Notes: generated by a model not told the origin, from the letters alone. Positions 25,501-33,707 are shown, counted from the stretch's first letter. The stretch: 64,000 bases of DNA from an uncultured Bacteroidales bacterium (GCA_902779845.1 CACZCZ010000007.1:1-64000), one strand, 5' to 3'. Numbers and translations are program-made.

Positions 25501-25587
25501 CAACTTGTTCCTCGGGATGTCCACCGTCACATTCTTCAGGTTGTTGACGCGGGCTTTCTCAATATGTATTGACTCACCTGTTGGCAT
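22501..25587 (-). CDS. uvrA: Excinuclease ABC subunit A with in-frame repeat inserts
   Basis: UvrA recognises DNA damage in nucleotide excision repair. Two ABC ATPase halves are seen: GLSGSGKSSLAFDTLY and GVSGSGKSTLVRDIF Walker A, two LSGGE signatures, and zinc-finger cysteines (CPDCHGTRL, CEECKGEGT, CESCHGQRF). The start at 25587 (MPTGESIHIEKARV) fits the family; the frame extending to 25830 is antisense to rfbB and spurious. At 1028 aa it is about 90 residues longer than usual. The extra length is five repeat-derived pieces: palindromic REPs at about residues 182-193, 242-254, 606-620 and 643-657, and the 54-bp repeat at about 1002-1019, just before the stop. The start overlaps the end of rfbB by 14 bases. 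Confidence 0.95.
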   Translation of the reverse strand: MPTGESIHIEKARVNNLKNVTVDIPRNKLVVITGLSGSGKSSLAFDTLYAEGQRRYVESLNAYARQFLGRMSKPECDYISGIPPAIAIEQKVISRNPRSTVGTSTEIYEYLRLLYARIGRTYSPISGQEVKKHTTEDVIATALSYSPGTRFLVLCPIRLPEGRTLEDQLKAYLQEGYTRVVTDSPPALPIREGADTNGIWRIEDYIAELSKESHNSNFSKNPLYLLIDRLSVPETPTAQIQTTPSLIGRAGGESPYSRLTDSTETAFFEGHGEMMLKFLPAGIVHVFSTRFEADGMTFEEPSDQLFAFNSPMGACPTCEGWGSVQGIDPHLVIPDSSKSVYEGCVQCWRGEKLSEWKTEFIRNAERNGFPIFKPYYELSQEEKNILWHGRHPELSLDDRWYRGDVCIDLFFDYLREARYKIQNRVMLARYTGKTECPDCHGTRLRKEATYVKVEGKAITELVDMPITELMKWIQGLKLSSHDLEVAKRLLTEIESRLQFLLDVGLGYLTLGRRSNSLSGGESQRINLATSLGSSLVGSLYILDEPSIGLHSRDTQRLIKVLRQLVDLGNTVVVVEHDEDIIRAADYIIDIGPEAGRLGGEVVWSGDPSSLPLPCREGSDYLSSIGIPQETVERSHTLQWLLGIYSPLYKGGAGERVLGVGRVCRPWNRYIEVKGARANNLRGIDVKFPLNVMTCVTGVSGSGKSTLVRDIFYRAMKRRLDEACDRPGEFTGLEGDMRAIKAVEFVDQNPIGKSSRSNPVIYVKAYDEIRRLFADQPLAKQMGFTASHFSFNTDGGRCEECKGEGTVTIEMQFMADLVLECESCHGQRFKSDILDVRFHEQNINDVLNMTVNQAMEFFAEHGEKKIVKRLKPLQDVGLGYIKLGQSSSTLSGGENQRVKLAYYIGMEKQEPTLFIFDEPTTGLHFHDIRRLLQSFDALIERGHTIVVIEHNMDVIKMADYIIDLGPEGGAAGGNVVCAGTPEQIIACEQSYTGQFLRQKLNFELLEQREQSSLLELPSRDRSALATLHT
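22531..22584. repeat. 54-bp dispersed repeat, copy 2, inside uvrA
   Basis: It is identical in reverse complement to 12931-12984. In uvrA it is translated (LEQREQSSLLELPSRD) and forms the C-terminal tail after the normal end of the protein. Confidence 0.85.
23619..23659. repeat. REP-type palindrome inside uvrA
   Basis: Core ccctccc-ttgtag-agagggg, read in uvrA as IYSPLYKGGAGE. Paired with an inverted copy at 23729-23772, about 70 bases away. Confidence 0.8.
23729..23772. repeat. REP-type palindrome inside uvrA (inverted partner)
   Basis: Core cccctccct-acaa-gggagggg, read in uvrA as SSLPLPCREG. With 23619-23659 it forms a BIME-like inverted pair between the first ABC half and the second-half motif VKGARANNLRGI. 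Confidence 0.85.
24827..24862. repeat. REP-type palindrome inside uvrA
   Basis: gactct + C-run + core ccctccct-ata-agggaggg, read in uvrA as PSLIGRAGGESP. Inverted partner at 25008-25042. Confidence 0.88.
25008..25042. repeat. REP-type palindrome inside uvrA (inverted partner)
   Basis: Core ccctccct-tat-agggaggg followed by gcggggggagagtct, read in uvrA as DSPPALPIREGA. It lies about 145 bases from its partner, and the segment between them encodes normal UvrA sequence (YLLIDRL). Confidence 0.88.
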
Positions 25588-26764
25588 ACATATTCTCGTA
25601 GTACTTCTGGTAGTCACCGCTGGTGACATTGTCCATCCAGGCCTCGTTGTCGAGATACCAGCGGACGGTGCGCTCGATGCCCTCCTCGAACTGGAGAGAA
25701 GGTTCCCAGCCGAGTTCGCGCTGCAGCTTGCGGCTGTCGATGGCATAGCGCAAATCATGACCGGCACGGTCAGTGACATAGGTGATGAGGTCCATGTCCT
25801 CGCCTTCCTTGCGACCGAGCAGGCGATCAACGGTGTTGATGACGACCTTGATGATGTCGATGTTCTTCCACTCGTTGAAGCCGCCGATGTTGTAGGTCTC
25901 GGCTATCTGTCCCTTATGGAAGATGAGATCGATGGCACGGGCGTGGTCCTCAACATAGAGCCAGTCGCGCACATTCTCACCCTTACCATAGACGGGCAAC
26001 GGCTTGCGATGACGGATGTTGTTGATGAACAGCGGTATCAGTTTCTCGGGGAACTGATAGGGGCCGTAGTTGTTGGAGCAGTTGGTGACGATGGTCGGCA
26101 GGCCGTAAGTGTCGTGGAAGGCCCGCACGAAATGGTCGCTCGAAGCCTTGGAAGCGCTGTAGGGGCTGTGGGGCTGGTACTTCAGGTCCTCGGTGAAGAA
26201 CTTCTCGCCGTAGGCCGGATGGGCGTCGGCAGAAGCCTTCGTGGTGAAGGGCGCCGGAACGCCTTCGGGATGTGTCATCTCCAAGGCGCCATACACCTCA
26301 TCGGTGGAGATATGGTAGAAACGTTTGCCCTCGTACTTCTCAGGCAGCGACTCCCAGTAGAGTTTGGCGGCCTGCAGCAGGGAGAGGGTGCCCATCACAT
26401 TAGTCTGTGCGAAGGTGAAGGGGTCCTTGATACTGCGATCCACATGGCTCTCGGCGGCGAGGTGGATGATGCCGGTGACGTGCTCCTCCTGCATCAGTTT
26501 GTAGAAGGCGTCGAAGTCGCAGATGTCCATCTTCACGAACTTATAGTTCGGCTTATACTCGATGTCCTTCAGGTTGGCGAGGTTGCCGGCGTACGTCAGC
26601 TTGTCGAGGTTGATGATACGATACTCAGGGTATTTGTTCACAAAGAGGCGGACGACATGGCTGCCAATGAAGCCGGCGCCGCCAGTGATAACGATAGAGG
26701 GAGACTCTCCCCCCGCCCTCCCTACAAGGGAGGGAGCAGTATGAACTTGAGCAGTAGTATTCAT
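25574..26764 (-). CDS. rfbB: dTDP-glucose 4,6-dehydratase
   Basis: The 396-aa NAD-dependent enzyme converts dTDP-glucose to dTDP-4-keto-6-deoxyglucose for rhamnose and related surface sugars. Seen are the Rossmann motif GGAGFIGSH, the catalytic YSASKASSDH, and HLAAESHVDRS. The first about 23 residues before IVITGGAGFIG are not family sequence: they come mostly from a REP palindrome read as APSLVGRAGGES (26703-26740). An intact start nearer the Rossmann fold is not visible, so translation may now begin in or before the repeat. rfbC lies upstream on the same strand; rfbA and rfbD are not in the window. Confidence 0.94.
   Translation of the reverse strand: MNTTAQVHTAPSLVGRAGGESPSIVITGGAGFIGSHVVRLFVNKYPEYRIINLDKLTYAGNLANLKDIEYKPNYKFVKMDICDFDAFYKLMQEEHVTGIIHLAAESHVDRSIKDPFTFAQTNVMGTLSLLQAAKLYWESLPEKYEGKRFYHISTDEVYGALEMTHPEGVPAPFTTKASADAHPAYGEKFFTEDLKYQPHSPYSASKASSDHFVRAFHDTYGLPTIVTNCSNNYGPYQFPEKLIPLFINNIRHRKPLPVYGKGENVRDWLYVEDHARAIDLIFHKGQIAETYNIGGFNEWKNIDIIKVVINTVDRLLGRKEGEDMDLITYVTDRAGHDLRYAIDSRKLQRELGWEPSLQFEEGIERTVRWYLDNEAWMDNVTSGDYQKYYENMYANR
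26703..26740. repeat. REP-type palindrome in the rfbB N-terminus
   Basis: gactct + C-run + core ccctccct-aca-agggaggg, in frame with rfbB. Its inverted partner is at 26839-26874 in the rfbB-rfbC spacer. Confidence 0.88.
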
Positions 26765-26838
26765 AATCTATTAGAATTAGTTTATATGATTCTCGTTGTA
26801 GCTTATATATTTAGACTATTCTATTCCTGAAAGGTAAT

Positions 26839-26874
26839 CACCCCCTCCCTTATAGGGAGGGCGGGGGGAGAGTC
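26839..26874. repeat. REP-type palindrome between rfbB and rfbC
   Basis: Core ccctccct-tat-agggaggg followed by gcggggggagagtct; inverted partner of 26703-26740. The about 100 bases between the copies hold no gene. Confidence 0.88.
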
Positions 26875-26882
26875 TGGTGAGT

Positions 26883-27431
26883 CTAAAATGGGCTCTCGAA
26901 GTCCTTGAGGAAGGGTTGTTTTGTATCTTTCTCGCTGAGGATGGCCTCGTCGAAGGGAATGCGCCAGTCGATGCCGAGAGACGGGTCGCAGAGCTGGATG
27001 CCACCGTCGGCCTCGGGGTGGTAGAACTCGTCGCACTTATACTGGAACACCGCCTCGTCCGAGAGCACGGCGAAGCCATGGGCAAAGCCCTTGGTGATGA
27101 AGAACTGACGATGGTTCTCCCCTGTCAGCTCCACGGCGACATGCTGCCCGAAGGTCGGCGACCCCTTGCGGATATCCACGGCCACATCGAGGACGGCACC
27201 ACGGACACAGCGCACGAGCTTCGTCTGTGTATAGGGTGGGCGTTGGAAATGCAGGCCACGCATGACGCCACGCACGCTCATACTCTCGTTGTCCTGCACG
27301 AAGGTGACGGGAAACACCTTCTCGTCGAACTCACGCTGCGAGAACGACTCGAAGAAGTAGCCGCGCGTGTCTTTGAAGATACGCGGCTCAATGATGAGCA
27401 GGCCCTCTATCGGTGTCTTGATAACTTCCAT
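26883..27431 (-). CDS. rfbC: dTDP-4-dehydrorhamnose 3,5-epimerase
   Basis: The 182-aa cupin epimerases the 4-keto-6-deoxy sugar made by RfbB. Signature segments: EPRIFKDTRGYFFESF, RGVMRGLHFQRPPYTQTKLVRC, and FAHGFAVLSDEAVFQYKCDEFYHPE; the catalytic His of RGLHFQ and Tyr of FQYKCDEFY are present. It sits just upstream of rfbB, separated by a REP pair. The upstream spacer (27432-27469) is a run of agttcaaa heptamers. Confidence 0.95.
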   Translation of the reverse strand: MEVIKTPIEGLLIIEPRIFKDTRGYFFESFSQREFDEKVFPVTFVQDNESMSVRGVMRGLHFQRPPYTQTKLVRCVRGAVLDVAVDIRKGSPTFGQHVAVELTGENHRQFFITKGFAHGFAVLSDEAVFQYKCDEFYHPEADGGIQLCDPSLGIDWRIPFDEAILSEKDTKQPFLKDFESPF

Positions 27432-27469
27432 AAGAGTTCAAAAGTTCAAGAGTTCAAAAGTTCAAGAAG

Positions 27470-28018
27470 CTATACGCCGTCCCCGTCGTCTTCCAACTCT
27501 GCTTCACCGCGTTCGTCGCGTGTGATGACGATGCCGCCATTGGTATCGACCTTCATCAGCAGCGGCTCGAACATATCGCTCTGAGGCAGGCTAACGCTCA
27601 CTGCGAAACGCAGTCCCGGGAGGGACTTGTCACACATCATCCCGTCGAGAAGTCCTTTCTTTTGGAACTCCTTCGAGAGGTATGAGCTGAAGGTCGCCTT
27701 CGTGAAACGGCGCTGAAAGACGGTCGTGCCGCCCGAACGAATGGTCAGCGTATAGACATTGTCTGCGAAGCGGTTGCCTTCGTCATCAATGATGAGCGGC
27801 AGACTGTCCGAAGACTCTCGGTGAACGGTGTAGATGAAGGTCTTGCCATCTGTGCGGAGCGTGTCGGTGAAGTCATATACCGTCATGCGCTGGATACCGT
27901 CGGCAGGTTCCTCGCTATCTGTAACGTTGGTGTTACCTGTCGCTTCAGAGGTTTTTCCTCCGCCACAGGAAATCAGCATGGCGAGCGCACATATCCAAGC
28001 AAAAGAGAAATGTTTCAT
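27470..28018 (-). CDS. DUF4738-type lipoprotein
   Basis: The 182-aa product has a lipoprotein signal, with a hydrophobic segment ending LAMLISCGGG; Cys is the likely lipidation site. The body resembles the DUF4738 lipoproteins of Bacteroidetes (YDFTDTLRTDGKTFIYTVHR, GIVITRDERGE near the end). Function is unknown. The start MKHFSF at 28018 is preferred over the one five codons upstream because it gives a normal signal peptide. Arrays of short repeats flank both sides. Confidence 0.75.
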   Translation of the reverse strand: MKHFSFAWICALAMLISCGGGKTSEATGNTNVTDSEEPADGIQRMTVYDFTDTLRTDGKTFIYTVHRESSDSLPLIIDDEGNRFADNVYTLTIRSGGTTVFQRRFTKATFSSYLSKEFQKKGLLDGMMCDKSLPGLRFAVSVSLPQSDMFEPLLMKVDTNGGIVITRDERGEAELEDDGDGV

Positions 28019-28084
28019 TGTTTGATAGGGCAATGGGGTTAAGGGTTTAAGGAGTTTAAGATTCAGGATTCAAGAGTTCAACGA

Positions 28085-28127
28085 TAACGACATTCGTCAT
28101 TCATCATTCGTCATTCATCATTCGTCA
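28085..28127. repeat. cattcgt/cattcat heptamer array
   Basis: Tandem heptamers cattcgt and cattcat alternate over about 40 bases and run into the 3' end of the HAD gene. The same unit forms a longer array at 32641-32711. Confidence 0.75.
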
Positions 28128-29013
28128 GGATGGAATCGAGGTTGTCGGCGAGTGCCTGCATGGAGGGGAAGAGCCAGCTGGCGCCCTCGTTGAGCAGGAG
28201 CTGGGGGTCAAGCGGTCCGGTGTTGACGGCTATCGTCTTGATGCCCGCAGCCACAGCAGCACGCACGCCCAAGGGTGCGTTCTCCACGACGAGTGCTTCG
28301 TCGGCGGTGATGCCGGCTTTCTGCAGGGCCATGAGATAGGGTTCGGGGTTGGGCTTTCCATAGCGCACATCGTCGCCCGTCACCATGAGCTCTGGCGTGA
28401 ATTGCCCCGGGTAGTGCTTCTCAAGCCGCGTGAGCAGCGACTGTTGAGCCGAGCCCGTCACCAGCACGCGCATCAGTCCTCGCGCGCGTACCTTATTTAA
28501 TACATCCCCTGCTCCGGGCATCTCAGGAGCCTCGCCACCTCGCTTTGACATGTACTCGTTGAAGACGATGGTCTTCTTGTGGTACAGCTCGCGTGCCTCT
28601 TCCTCTGTGGCATCACGATTCCAGTAGCGGCGCGTGAAGATGCTGATGGTGCCAATGCCGGTGCGCCCTTCATGCTCAAAGGCATCGGACTCCTTCATCG
28701 GCAACCCATAGGCTGTCATCACCTTGGCCCAAGCATAGGCATGGCCCGGCATACTGTCAAACAGTACGCCGTCCATGTCAAAGAAAATGGCGCGAACAGG
28801 AGACCCACCCCCAGCCCCTCCCGTTAGGGAGGGGAGTGGCTGGCGCGAAGTGTGTTTCTCTATTTTAGAAGTTGGAGGATTCAATATATAATTCTTTATA
28901 GTTTGTACTACATATTCTATCTGATTCCGCACCTCATCATTACTGAAGCGAAGGACGCTGAAGCATAGATCCTGAAGACGTTGGGGTCGGCCTTCGTCAT
29001 ATTCGATCTGCAC
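28111..29013 (-). CDS. HAD-superfamily hydrolase fused to a DUF559-like fragment by a REP element
   Basis: From about residue 75 on this is a phosphatase/mutase-type HAD protein: FFDMDGVLFDSMPGH with both catalytic Asp residues, VTGSAQ with the motif II Thr/Ser, GDDVRYGKPNPEPY with the Lys, and VVENAPLGVRAA. It resembles beta-phosphoglucomutase-like enzymes. The first about 45 residues (YDEGRPQRLQDLCFSVLRFS, then NDEVRNQIEYVVQTIKNYI) look like the C-terminal end of a DUF559/Vsr-like endonuclease instead. A REP palindrome read as PLPSLTGGAGGGSP joins the two. No ATG exists between the fragment and the HAD core; the listed start is GTG, so the true start is uncertain. Confidence 0.8.
   Translation of the reverse strand: MQIEYDEGRPQRLQDLCFSVLRFSNDEVRNQIEYVVQTIKNYILNPPTSKIEKHTSRQPLPSLTGGAGGGSPVRAIFFDMDGVLFDSMPGHAYAWAKVMTAYGLPMKESDAFEHEGRTGIGTISIFTRRYWNRDATEEEARELYHKKTIVFNEYMSKRGGEAPEMPGAGDVLNKVRARGLMRVLVTGSAQQSLLTRLEKHYPGQFTPELMVTGDDVRYGKPNPEPYLMALQKAGITADEALVVENAPLGVRAAVAAGIKTIAVNTGPLDPQLLLNEGASWLFPSMQALADNLDSILTNDE
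28801..28840. repeat. REP-type palindrome inside the HAD gene
   Basis: Core cccctccc-gtta-gggagggg preceded by gacccaccccca. Read in frame as PSLTGGAGGGSP just before the HAD DMDG motif. Inverted partner at 29018-29057. Confidence 0.85.
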
Positions 29014-29017
29014 CAGC

Positions 29018-29057
29018 CTCCCCCCTCCCTTTACGGGAGGGGTTGGGGGTGGGTCTT
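29018..29057. repeat. REP-type palindrome between pgi and the HAD gene
   Basis: Core cccctccct-ttac-gggagggg followed by ttgggggtgggtct. It is the inverted partner of 28801-28840 and begins 3 bases after the pgi stop. Confidence 0.85.
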
Positions 29058-29060
29058 TAA

Positions 29061-30392
29061 TTACAGCCTTGCTTTGATGGTGAGGGTTTCCTGCTCGTAG
29101 CCGGGCTTACCCAACAACGCGAACATATTCTTCTTGTAGGCTTCCACACCGGGCTGGTTGAAGGCGTTGACGCCGAGGAGCTGGCAGTGGATGCCGCAAG
29201 CCTTCTCGAAGAAATAGATGAGCTGTCCAAGGTGGTAAGCGTCCAGACGCTCGATAGCAATGCGGATGTTGGGCACGCCGCCATCCACGTGAGCCAGCTG
29301 TGTGCCCAGCTCGGCCATCTTGTTCACCTCATCCACACGCTTGCCGGCGAGGAAGTTGAGGCCGTCGAGGTTCTCCTCGTCGCTGGGGAACAGCATCTTG
29401 TGCTCGGGGTTCTCCACGCTGATGACCGTCTCGAAGATGGTGCGTTCGCCATCCTGAATCCACTGACCCATGGAATGCAGGTCGGTGGTCAGGTCCACGC
29501 TGGCGGGATAGATACCCTTCTTGTCCTTACCTTCGCTCTCGCCAAAGAGCTGCTTCCACCATTCTGCCATGAAGTGCAGCTTCGGCTGATAGTTGGCCAG
29601 GATCTCTATCTTCTTACCCTTGGTGTAGAGGGTATAGCGGGCCGCGGCATACTGAGCAGCAGGATTCTCTGCCAGCGGCAGTGCTGCAGTCTTCTCCATA
29701 TCCTGTGCGCCCTTCACCAGCTGATCGATGTCGAAGCCGGCAACAGCAATCGGAAGCAGACCCACGGGAGTCAGCACGCTGAAGCGACCGCCCACGTTGT
29801 CAGGAATGATAAAGCTCTTGTAGCCTTCCTTGTCAGCGCAGGTGCGGGCAGCGCCACGCTTGGCATCCGTGATGGCCACAATCACTTTCTTGGCCGTCTC
29901 CTTGCCCATCTGCTCCTCGCACTGCTTCTTCAGCAGACGGAAAGCGAGGGCTGTCTCGGTGGTCGTCCCGCTCTTGGAGATGTTGATCACGCCGAACTTC
30001 TTGCCCTTGAGGTAAGAGGTGAGTTCGCAGAGATAGTCCTCAGAGATGTTGTTGCCAGCGAAAAGAATCACGGGGTTCTTGCCATCGTTCAAGAGCCACT
30101 GGAAGCTGTTCGAGAGGGCTTCGATGACGGCCTTGGCACCCAGGTAACTGCCGCCGATACCGGCCACGACAACTGCATCGCACTCCTGGCGAAGCGTGGC
30201 GGCTACGGCCTTGACTTCTGAGAGGAAGTCTGCTGTGATGCTGGAAGGCAGATGGAGCCATCCCAGGAAATCGTTACCGGGACATGTGCCCTCTTCCAAT
30301 GCTTTCTGTGCCTCAGCCACACGGGCTGCAAGGCCATTTACTTCTGCGGCGCTCACCACAGGAGCGATCTTTGCTAAATCAAGTTTTGTCAT
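29061..30392 (-). CDS. pgi: Glucose-6-phosphate isomerase
   Basis: The 443-aa enzyme interconverts glucose-6-phosphate and fructose-6-phosphate. Motifs: [50 protein letters not shown], and [16 protein letters not shown], typical of the short Bacteroidetes/Gram-positive form. The start MTKLDLAKI at 30392 is chosen; the longer frame to 30497 runs into the upstream gene. It begins 7 bases after the stop of the GH89 gene, so the two are probably co-transcribed. Confidence 0.95.
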   Translation of the reverse strand: MTKLDLAKIAPVVSAAEVNGLAARVAEAQKALEEGTCPGNDFLGWLHLPSSITADFLSEVKAVAATLRQECDAVVVAGIGGSYLGAKAVIEALSNSFQWLLNDGKNPVILFAGNNISEDYLCELTSYLKGKKFGVINISKSGTTTETALAFRLLKKQCEEQMGKETAKKVIVAITDAKRGAARTCADKEGYKSFIIPDNVGGRFSVLTPVGLLPIAVAGFDIDQLVKGAQDMEKTAALPLAENPAAQYAAARYTLYTKGKKIEILANYQPKLHFMAEWWKQLFGESEGKDKKGIYPASVDLTTDLHSMGQWIQDGERTIFETVISVENPEHKMLFPSDEENLDGLNFLAGKRVDEVNKMAELGTQLAHVDGGVPNIRIAIERLDAYHLGQLIYFFEKACGIHCQLLGVNAFNQPGVEAYKKNMFALLGKPGYEQETLTIKARL

Positions 30393-30399
30393 AATAGTG

Positions 30400-32652
30400 T
30401 TATTGTTTAAGATATTTATCGTATAGTTCTTGTGCAATCTGTATCTCGTCGCCATCCGGCGCAGCCTTGAAGGTGTCGTAGGGCAGCGAAGTGCCATTCA
30501 CAAAAGGCCACTCGTAGTCGGCAAACCACTGCTGCGACGTGCAGCCATTCGCGAAGAAGGCTTTCCAGCGGGGATAGTAGTAGGCTGCCAGGAGGCCCTG
30601 CCACTCGCGGTTGGCGTAGTCGTGCAGACCGCCGTTCTCGCACTGGGCACGGTCGCCCCAAGTCGTAAGAAGCATCCGGGCGTTCTTCTCATAGAGGTCT
30701 TTCTCGGCAAGAGAACTGCCGAGCGCACGGGCCGCCTCTGTCCAACGCCCGAGTCGCAACGCGCGGCGTGTGCCCAGCAACCTATCTTGATCCAGAATGA
30801 GTCCAAGGAACTCTTCCATTTTTACCTTTTCATTTTTTATTTTTAATTCATCCAACAGTTCCTTACCGTAGTCGGCCAGGCACTGACGGGTGATATCGAC
30901 GAGGTCATAGCGATAGTTGTCGTTGTCCTTCATCGCAGCGCTCACGGACAGCATCTCACGCAGCGCTGTGCGCAGGTCGGCGAAGTCCCAGTACCACGTG
31001 GAGTTCGCCCAACTGCTGACGGTTCCAGGCGTCAGCGACGGACGCATCAGGAATACGCTCTCCGTGGTGCCTTGCTGGGCGTCGTTAGGACAATTGTATA
31101 TGCCAGAGGCCAGTCTCTGCCAAACAGAGAGCAAAGTCTTGAAACTTGAATCCTGAAACTTGAAACGACCAAGCCCATAGCGCATCTTCACATAATCTGC
31201 AATCCATGTGGCACGGGTGTAGTCGGTATTGGTCCAAGGCAGCGCGTAGAGCAAGTCATAGAGCATGGCGTTGTTCTCGATGCCTTCGGGGAGGGCACCA
31301 ATGCCCACGAGCCGGTTCTCTGCCTTGTTGTTGCGAGCCGCGTAGAAGCAATCGATCAGGCGATCCACACGACCAAACAGACCTACATTGCCGCCAAAGT
31401 TCGACACCTGTCCCCACACCCAGTCATGGGAAGACCCCTCATGGTCGGGGGTGAATCCTGTGTGATGACCGCTGCACGAGGTGTCAGCGTATTGGTCGCC
31501 ATGCAAATCAAGGATGATGAGCCTGCCACACGGAACGGTGTGGGTGACAAGGGTCGTGGGGTTCTCCTGCCAGTGCTGCACCACCCACACGGCCTTCGGG
31601 TCGTAAGCCTGCAGGGCCTCCCACATCCCAGCCACCGAGGCCTTAGCATCGGTAGCGCCACGCGGCACACCACCTTCATGGAAGGGATCTATGGCCCAAT
31701 GGTGGGGCGTGCAGACATCGCCGTACAGGGCGTTGAAGGCAGCGTAGTACTTCGCCGCGAACTCCTGCAGACGTTCCGTATTGTTGACGAAGGCGGGACG
31801 TGCGAAAGAGCACCAGCTGCCGCTATCTACGATGTCCGAGGGCTGCCATGCTGCCACCTGCGAGGCTTTGGCCTGCAGCAGGAACTCCTTGGGAATCATC
31901 CCGACATAGCCCGGCACCACGGGCGACATCCCGAACTCCGTCATACGACGGAAGATCTGACGTGCCAGCTTACGCCGCTGCGTGTACCAGCTCTGGGGCT
32001 GCGGTCCGCCCCAGGCGGTGAGGTTGTTCATGAAGAACCAGCCGTAGTAGGCGCTGCCCGAGACGAAGGTGTTGACGGCCTCGGGCGTATAGCCGTAGCC
32101 CTTCTCCAGCACCTCTTTCCACACACACTCCATCCCGGCGACGGCCAACGGCATGTTCACGCCATGCAGCGCCATCCAGTCGAGTTCCTGCTGCCAACGT
32201 TCCCAGCCCCAGAAGGCCATGGAGTAGCTGTAGGTACAGAAGTTGAGGTAGTAGCGCCAAGGGACACTGGCGGTGTGGGTCTCTCCGGCACAAGCGGGTA
32301 GTGAAGACGGGAGTGTGGCCGTGGGGCTGTTCCATGAGATGTCGATGCCGGCATAGTGCTGCAGGTACCAGTTGATGCCGGTGGCAATGGCGATAGGGTC
32401 TGAACCGATGACGCGAACCTTGCAACCGTCGCAGGACAGCGTGAACTGTTGTGCCTCGCCGCTTGTGATGCTCCATTCAAACTTCTTGGCATCACCGTTG
32501 TGGGGCAGAACACGCGAGAGCAGCCCGCCGATGGGGTCGGCAGCTACACAAATGAAAAATGAAAAATGAAAAATGAAAAAAAAGAGAGCCCTGCGCCAAG
32601 AAAAACCTACTTGACGTAAGAGAAGTTGCTGTTGGTAATCCTTATTCATCAT
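30400..32652 (-). CDS. Alpha-N-acetylglucosaminidase (GH89)
   Basis: The 750-aa secreted enzyme removes terminal alpha-GlcNAc, for example from heparan-type glycans or mucin. GH89 segments are clear: [54 protein letters not shown] with the candidate catalytic Glu, and [20 protein letters not shown] with the second. Three places are repeat-derived: the hydrophobic signal-peptide core (about residues 22-34, [11 protein letters not shown]), [12 protein letters not shown] near residue 500, and [11 protein letters not shown] near residue 605, the last two where relatives vary. The signal-peptide case is striking, since a heptamer array supplies the export signal. Confidence 0.9.
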   Translation of the reverse strand: MMNKDYQQQLLLRQVGFSWRRALFFFIFHFSFFICVAADPIGGLLSRVLPHNGDAKKFEWSITSGEAQQFTLSCDGCKVRVIGSDPIAIATGINWYLQHYAGIDISWNSPTATLPSSLPACAGETHTASVPWRYYLNFCTYSYSMAFWGWERWQQELDWMALHGVNMPLAVAGMECVWKEVLEKGYGYTPEAVNTFVSGSAYYGWFFMNNLTAWGGPQPQSWYTQRRKLARQIFRRMTEFGMSPVVPGYVGMIPKEFLLQAKASQVAAWQPSDIVDSGSWCSFARPAFVNNTERLQEFAAKYYAAFNALYGDVCTPHHWAIDPFHEGGVPRGATDAKASVAGMWEALQAYDPKAVWVVQHWQENPTTLVTHTVPCGRLIILDLHGDQYADTSCSGHHTGFTPDHEGSSHDWVWGQVSNFGGNVGLFGRVDRLIDCFYAARNNKAENRLVGIGALPEGIENNAMLYDLLYALPWTNTDYTRATWIADYVKMRYGLGRFKFQDSSFKTLLSVWQRLASGIYNCPNDAQQGTTESVFLMRPSLTPGTVSSWANSTWYWDFADLRTALREMLSVSAAMKDNDNYRYDLVDITRQCLADYGKELLDELKIKNEKVKMEEFLGLILDQDRLLGTRRALRLGRWTEAARALGSSLAEKDLYEKNARMLLTTWGDRAQCENGGLHDYANREWQGLLAAYYYPRWKAFFANGCTSQQWFADYEWPFVNGTSLPYDTFKAAPDGDEIQIAQELYDKYLKQ
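32548..32588. repeat. aaatgaa array forming the GH89 signal peptide
   Basis: Four tandem copies of aaatgaaa-type heptamers. On the minus strand they read as Phe, Ile, His and Ser codons that make the hydrophobic core of the signal peptide. Confidence 0.75.
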
Positions 32653-32711
32653 TCGTCACTCGTCATTCATCATTCGTCATTCGTCATTCATCATTCGTCA
32701 CTCGTCATTCT
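32641..32711. repeat. cattcgt/cattcat/cactcgt heptamer array
   Basis: About ten tandem heptamers fill the whole spacer between gpsA and the GH89 gene. The unit is the same as at 28085-28127. Confidence 0.85.
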
Positions 32712-33707
32712 CTACCTAAAGCTATCCGTCAGCAGTTTGATTTCCACCATCGGTGCTATGCGCTCATAGAGGATGTTATATACCGCATCAAGAATGGGCA
32801 TATTGACGTGCAGGTGTCGGTTGATCTCCTTCATACACTTGGCACCGAAGTAACCCTCGGCTATCATCTCCATCTCGATCTGTGCACTCTTCACGCTGTA
32901 CCCCTGCCCTATCATCTGTCCGAAGACACGGTTGCGCGAGAACTGGCTGTAGCCCGTCACGATGAGGTCACCCATGTAGCAGCTCTCAAAGATGCTGCGC
33001 TGGATGGGATGCACGGTGGCCAGGAAGCGGTTCATCTCCTGCAGGGCGTTAGACATGAGCACGGCCTGGAAGTTGTCGCCGTACTTCAAGCCCTTGCAGA
33101 TACCCGCTGCGATGGCATAGACGTTCTTCAGCACCGAGGCATATTCGATGCCGATGACATCGCGCGAGGTCTTCGTCTTCACGTAGCTCGATGCCATCAT
33201 GTCCGCGAAGGCCTGCGCCTTCTCCTCGTTGGAGCACCCCACGGTGAGGTAGGTCAGACGCCCCAGCGCCACCTCCTCGGCGTGCGAGGGGCCGGCGATG
33301 ACGGCGAGGTTGTCGTCGGGTACATTATAAACTTGATGAAAGAACTCCGAGACACAGAGGTTCTCGTCGGGCACAATACCCTTGATGGCGGTGACGTTGA
33401 ACTTATCGCGCAGGCGTACCTTCAGTTTCTTCAGATGGCCCTTGAGATAGGGCGAAGGCGTCACCCAGATGAGCGCATCGGCGTGCTCCACGACCTCGTT
33501 GATGTCGCTGGAGAAATGGATACGGCTGACATCGAAGTGTACGCTGGTGAGGTAGGCCGGGTTGTGACTCAGGCGCATGAAATCATCGATACGGTCCTGA
33601 CGACGCAAGTACCACCAGATGCTGTCGTTCTTCTCCAGCATCATCTTAGCGATGGCCGTAGCCCACGAGCCGCCGCCCATGATAGCTATGGTTCCTATGC
33701 TGTCCAC
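32712..33707 (-). CDS. gpsA: Glycerol-3-phosphate dehydrogenase (NAD(P)+)
   Basis: The 331-aa enzyme reduces dihydroxyacetone phosphate to sn-glycerol-3-phosphate for phospholipid synthesis. Signature parts: [14 protein letters not shown] (nucleotide binding), [33 protein letters not shown], and [19 protein letters not shown] with the catalytic Lys. Its start overlaps the end of lysS by 13 bases, so the two are coupled. A heptamer array separates it from the GH89 gene. Confidence 0.94.
   Translation of the reverse strand: MDSIGTIAIMGGGSWATAIAKMMLEKNDSIWWYLRRQDRIDDFMRLSHNPAYLTSVHFDVSRIHFSSDINEVVEHADALIWVTPSPYLKGHLKKLKVRLRDKFNVTAIKGIVPDENLCVSEFFHQVYNVPDDNLAVIAGPSHAEEVALGRLTYLTVGCSNEEKAQAFADMMASSYVKTKTSRDVIGIEYASVLKNVYAIAAGICKGLKYGDNFQAVLMSNALQEMNRFLATVHPIQRSIFESCYMGDLIVTGYSQFSRNRVFGQMIGQGYSVKSAQIEMEMIAEGYFGAKCMKEINRHLHVNMPILDAVYNILYERIAPMVEIKLLTDSFR

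Noticed and set aside
25588..25830. N-terminal extension of uvrA
   Set aside because: The extra about 80 codons are antisense to rfbB; the family start is at 25587.
32641..32711. Possible CRISPR or iteron array
   Set aside because: The units are directly adjacent heptamers with no spacers; it fits the general heptamer repeats of this genome.
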